Assembly (NCBI GenBank): GCA_013331575.1
Contig: DUGD01000065.1
Span: forward strand, 1 to 6,082
DNA from: Candidatus Woesearchaeota archaeon
Lineage (GTDB): Archaea > Nanobdellota > Nanobdellia > Woesearchaeales > UBA525
Length of the DNA stretch: 6,082 bases
Direction: 5' to 3'
Position 1 is the first letter of the stretch. The number at the start of each line of letters is the position of its first letter. The position numbers were made by a program, and so were the translations under genes. A model generated the notes under the pieces. It ran no database searches, was not told the origin of the DNA, and saw nothing but the letters and a program-made list of their open reading frames with translations. Positions 5,105-6,082 of this stretch are shown here, piece by piece.

Positions 5105-5940
5105 CTGGTGAAATCCTTCCACTCTTTCGCCGCGCGCGTCAAGCGCTCCGGCGTTCCCGTGTCGAACCACTGTCCGCTGAACGGATAGCCGTACAATATG
5201 CCCGCTCTCGATAGTCGCGGGAAGATGTCGTTCTCTATCTGGCTGTACCCCTCAGGGATGAGTGTGATGACTTCAGGCTCTATGATATAGAGGCCGGCGT
5301 TGATGAGGTTGCTCGGAGCGTCCTCGCGCTTTGGCTTCTCCACGAAGCGGACTATCTTGTTGCCGTCGAGCATCGCGACGCCGTACGCGCTCGGATCCTC
5401 GACGGTCGTGAGCGCTATGGTCGCGCGAGCGTAGTGCTCGAGGTGGACGCGGTACATCTTGATGAGATTGACGTCTTTTATCTCGTCGCCGTTCATGAGG
5501 ATGAATGTCTCGGTGAGGCGGTTCTTGAGGAGGCGCAGAGGACCTGCTGTGCCCATCGGCTCTTTCTCTTCGATATAGGAGATGTTTACGCCGAGCGCCG
5601 ATCCGTCGCCGAAGCGCTCTTTGATCTGGTCCGCCATGTGGCCGACGGAGAGTATGATATTCTTCACGCCGAAACGCTTGCACAATTCTATGTTATACTG
5701 CACGATGGGCTTGCCATTCACGGGGACGAGCGCTTTCGGCATCTTGTCGGTGAGCGGTTTGAGACGCGATCCCTTGCCGCCCGCGAGAATGACCGCGGTC
5801 GACGGAATGGATGCTCGTAGCGCCTGACGTACCAAGAGTTCGACTGCGTGGCTGCGGTTCTTCACAGTCACATCGTCCACCCGCTGGTCGATGGCCTTGA
5901 GGAGATCCTTGTCGATGGTGAGCGTGACGCGTTCCTTCAT
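5101..5940 (-). CDS. RHH-domain sugar-1-phosphate nucleotidyltransferase fusion
   Basis: A 279-residue protein with two parts. Residues 1-45 look like a ribbon-helix-helix (CopG/MetJ-type) DNA-binding domain: strand RVTLTID (4-10), helix KDLLKAIDQRV (11-21), then NRSHAVELLVRQALRA (28-43). Residues 48-279 are a RmlA/HddC-like nucleotidyltransferase: LAGGKGSRLKPLTDKMPKAL (52-71), MGTAGPL (129-135), NGDE (150-153, D152 a probable metal ligand), VEKP (200-203), INAGLYI (213-219) and WFDTGTPE (258-265). It should join NTP and a sugar-1-phosphate into an NDP-sugar; next to isomerase and mutase genes, GDP-mannose is the simplest guess, but GDP-heptose or glucose/GlcNAc products are possible. Sequence does not settle the nucleotide. 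The ATG at 5940 was chosen because the RHH domain begins there and the TATA box lies 24-31 bases upstream, which implies a leaderless mRNA and excludes the longer frame to 6033. Confidence 0.92.
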   Translation of the reverse strand: MKERVTLTIDKDLLKAIDQRVDDVTVKNRSHAVELLVRQALRASIPSTAVILAGGKGSRLKPLTDKMPKALVPVNGKPIVQYNIELCKRFGVKNIILSVGHMADQIKERFGDGSALGVNISYIEEKEPMGTAGPLRLLKNRLTETFILMNGDEIKDVNLIKMYRVHLEHYARATIALTTVEDPSAYGVAMLDGNKIVRFVEKPKREDAPSNLINAGLYIIEPEVITLIPEGYSQIENDIFPRLSRAGILYGYPFSGQWFDTGTPERLTRAAKEWKDFTS

Positions 5941-5963
5941 AGCGCGAGGTGCAAGGCCTGGAG

Positions 5964-5976
5964 TATATAAATTTTG
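5964..5976 (-). promoter_or_regulatory. BRE/TATA promoter of the nucleotidyltransferase gene (leaderless)
   Basis: On the minus strand CAAAATTTATATA contains the TATA box TTTATATA (5971-5964) after an A-rich BRE-like stretch. Its centre is about 27 bases from the A of the ATG at 5940, so transcription should start at or within a few bases of the start codon. No Shine-Dalgarno sequence is at the normal distance; AGGTG on that strand is absent. Confidence 0.75.
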
Positions 5977-5999
5977 TCGAAAGTATGAGGAGGTATGAT

Positions 6000-6014
6000 G
6001 TTGCTGTATGCAAC
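6000..6014. repeat. Short inverted repeat upstream of the nucleotidyltransferase promoter
   Basis: GTTGC (6000-6004) and GCAAC (6010-6014) flank TGTAT. It lies about 25 bases upstream of the BRE in a stretch with three GTATG words (5983, 5993, 6006). It is a possible operator, though five-base arms can arise by chance. Confidence 0.35.
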
Positions 6015-6019
6015 ACACG

Positions 6020-6065
6020 CCAGCACAGAACAATCACCGAACCAGCACAGAAGAATGAATCACCG
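6020..6065. repeat. Imperfect direct repeat upstream of the nucleotidyltransferase gene
   Basis: CCAGCACAGAA occurs at 6020-6030 and 6042-6052, each followed by AATCACCG (6032-6039 and 6058-6065). The copies differ only by four extra bases between the two blocks. They lie 45-90 bases upstream of the TATA box, where archaeal regulators may bind, or may be remnants of a duplication. Confidence 0.7.
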
Positions 6066-6082
6066 CGGCCTAAAGGCCGCGG
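6063..6082. repeat. GC-rich perfect palindrome at the window edge
   Basis: CCGCGGCC (6063-6070) and GGCCGCGG (6075-6082) are exact complements around TAAA, giving a very stable stem-loop in RNA of either strand. It may end a transcript of a neighbour beyond the window. On the minus strand it is followed by TGATTCATTCTTC, mildly T-rich but without a run. Bases beyond 6082 are not visible. Confidence 0.6.

Noticed and set aside
5101..5940. RHH domain as an antitoxin of a toxin-antitoxin pair
   Set aside because: The domain is fused to an intact metabolic enzyme and there is no toxin-like gene beside it.
5941..6033. Longer nucleotidyltransferase frame starting at 6033
   Set aside because: It would translate across the TATA box; the RHH domain begins exactly at the ATG at 5940.

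Overview
The window looks archaeal. It encodes archaeal Rrp4 (exosome cap), SBDS/Sdo1, proteasome alpha subunit and the Pop5 subunit of RNase P. Promoters are of the BRE/TATA type rather than bacterial -35/-10, and Shine-Dalgarno sequences match the archaeal 16S tail (GGAGGTGA). All eight recognised genes are on the minus strand, so transcription runs from high to low coordinates. The lineage cannot be fixed from this sequence. There is no tRNA, rRNA, CRISPR array, transposon or prophage gene, and no gene-free stretch longer than about 140 bases.

Layout in transcription order. At 6082-5941 is a non-coding upstream region with a perfect GC-rich palindrome, an imperfect direct repeat and a TATA box. 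At 5940-5101 is a sugar-1-phosphate nucleotidyltransferase with a fused N-terminal ribbon-helix-helix (RHH) DNA-binding domain; its TATA box sits where the mRNA should be leaderless. At 5100-4966 is a structured spacer with a perfect tandem 12-mer and a 7-bp hairpin. At 4965-4510 is a small cupin resembling the C-terminal domain of type II mannose-6-phosphate isomerases. At 4398-3058, behind its own TATA box, is a ManB-type phosphomannomutase. Coupled to it at 3053-2532 is an unrecognised protein with one membrane anchor and a probable outside OB-like domain.

A new TATA box at about 2472 then starts the conserved archaeal RNA/protein-turnover operon: rnp2 (Pop5, 2418-2041), psmA (2021-1305), SBDS (1297-551) and rrp4 (414 to beyond base 1, truncated by the window edge). 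The first three are tightly packed. A 136-base spacer with iterated ATCAAC motifs and a hairpin over the SBDS stop separates rrp4. The usual partner rnp3 (Rpp30) is not upstream of rnp2 here.

The upstream genes together could make an activated sugar, most simply GDP-mannose: fructose-6-P to mannose-6-P (cupin isomerase), to mannose-1-P (phosphomannomutase), to GDP-mannose (nucleotidyltransferase), feeding glycan or glycolipid synthesis. The downstream genes process RNA 5' ends, degrade proteins, mature the large ribosomal subunit and degrade RNA from the 3' end. The least ordinary element is the DNA-binding domain fused to the nucleotidyltransferase, together with the repeat clusters flanking that gene. 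No wholly new system is evident.
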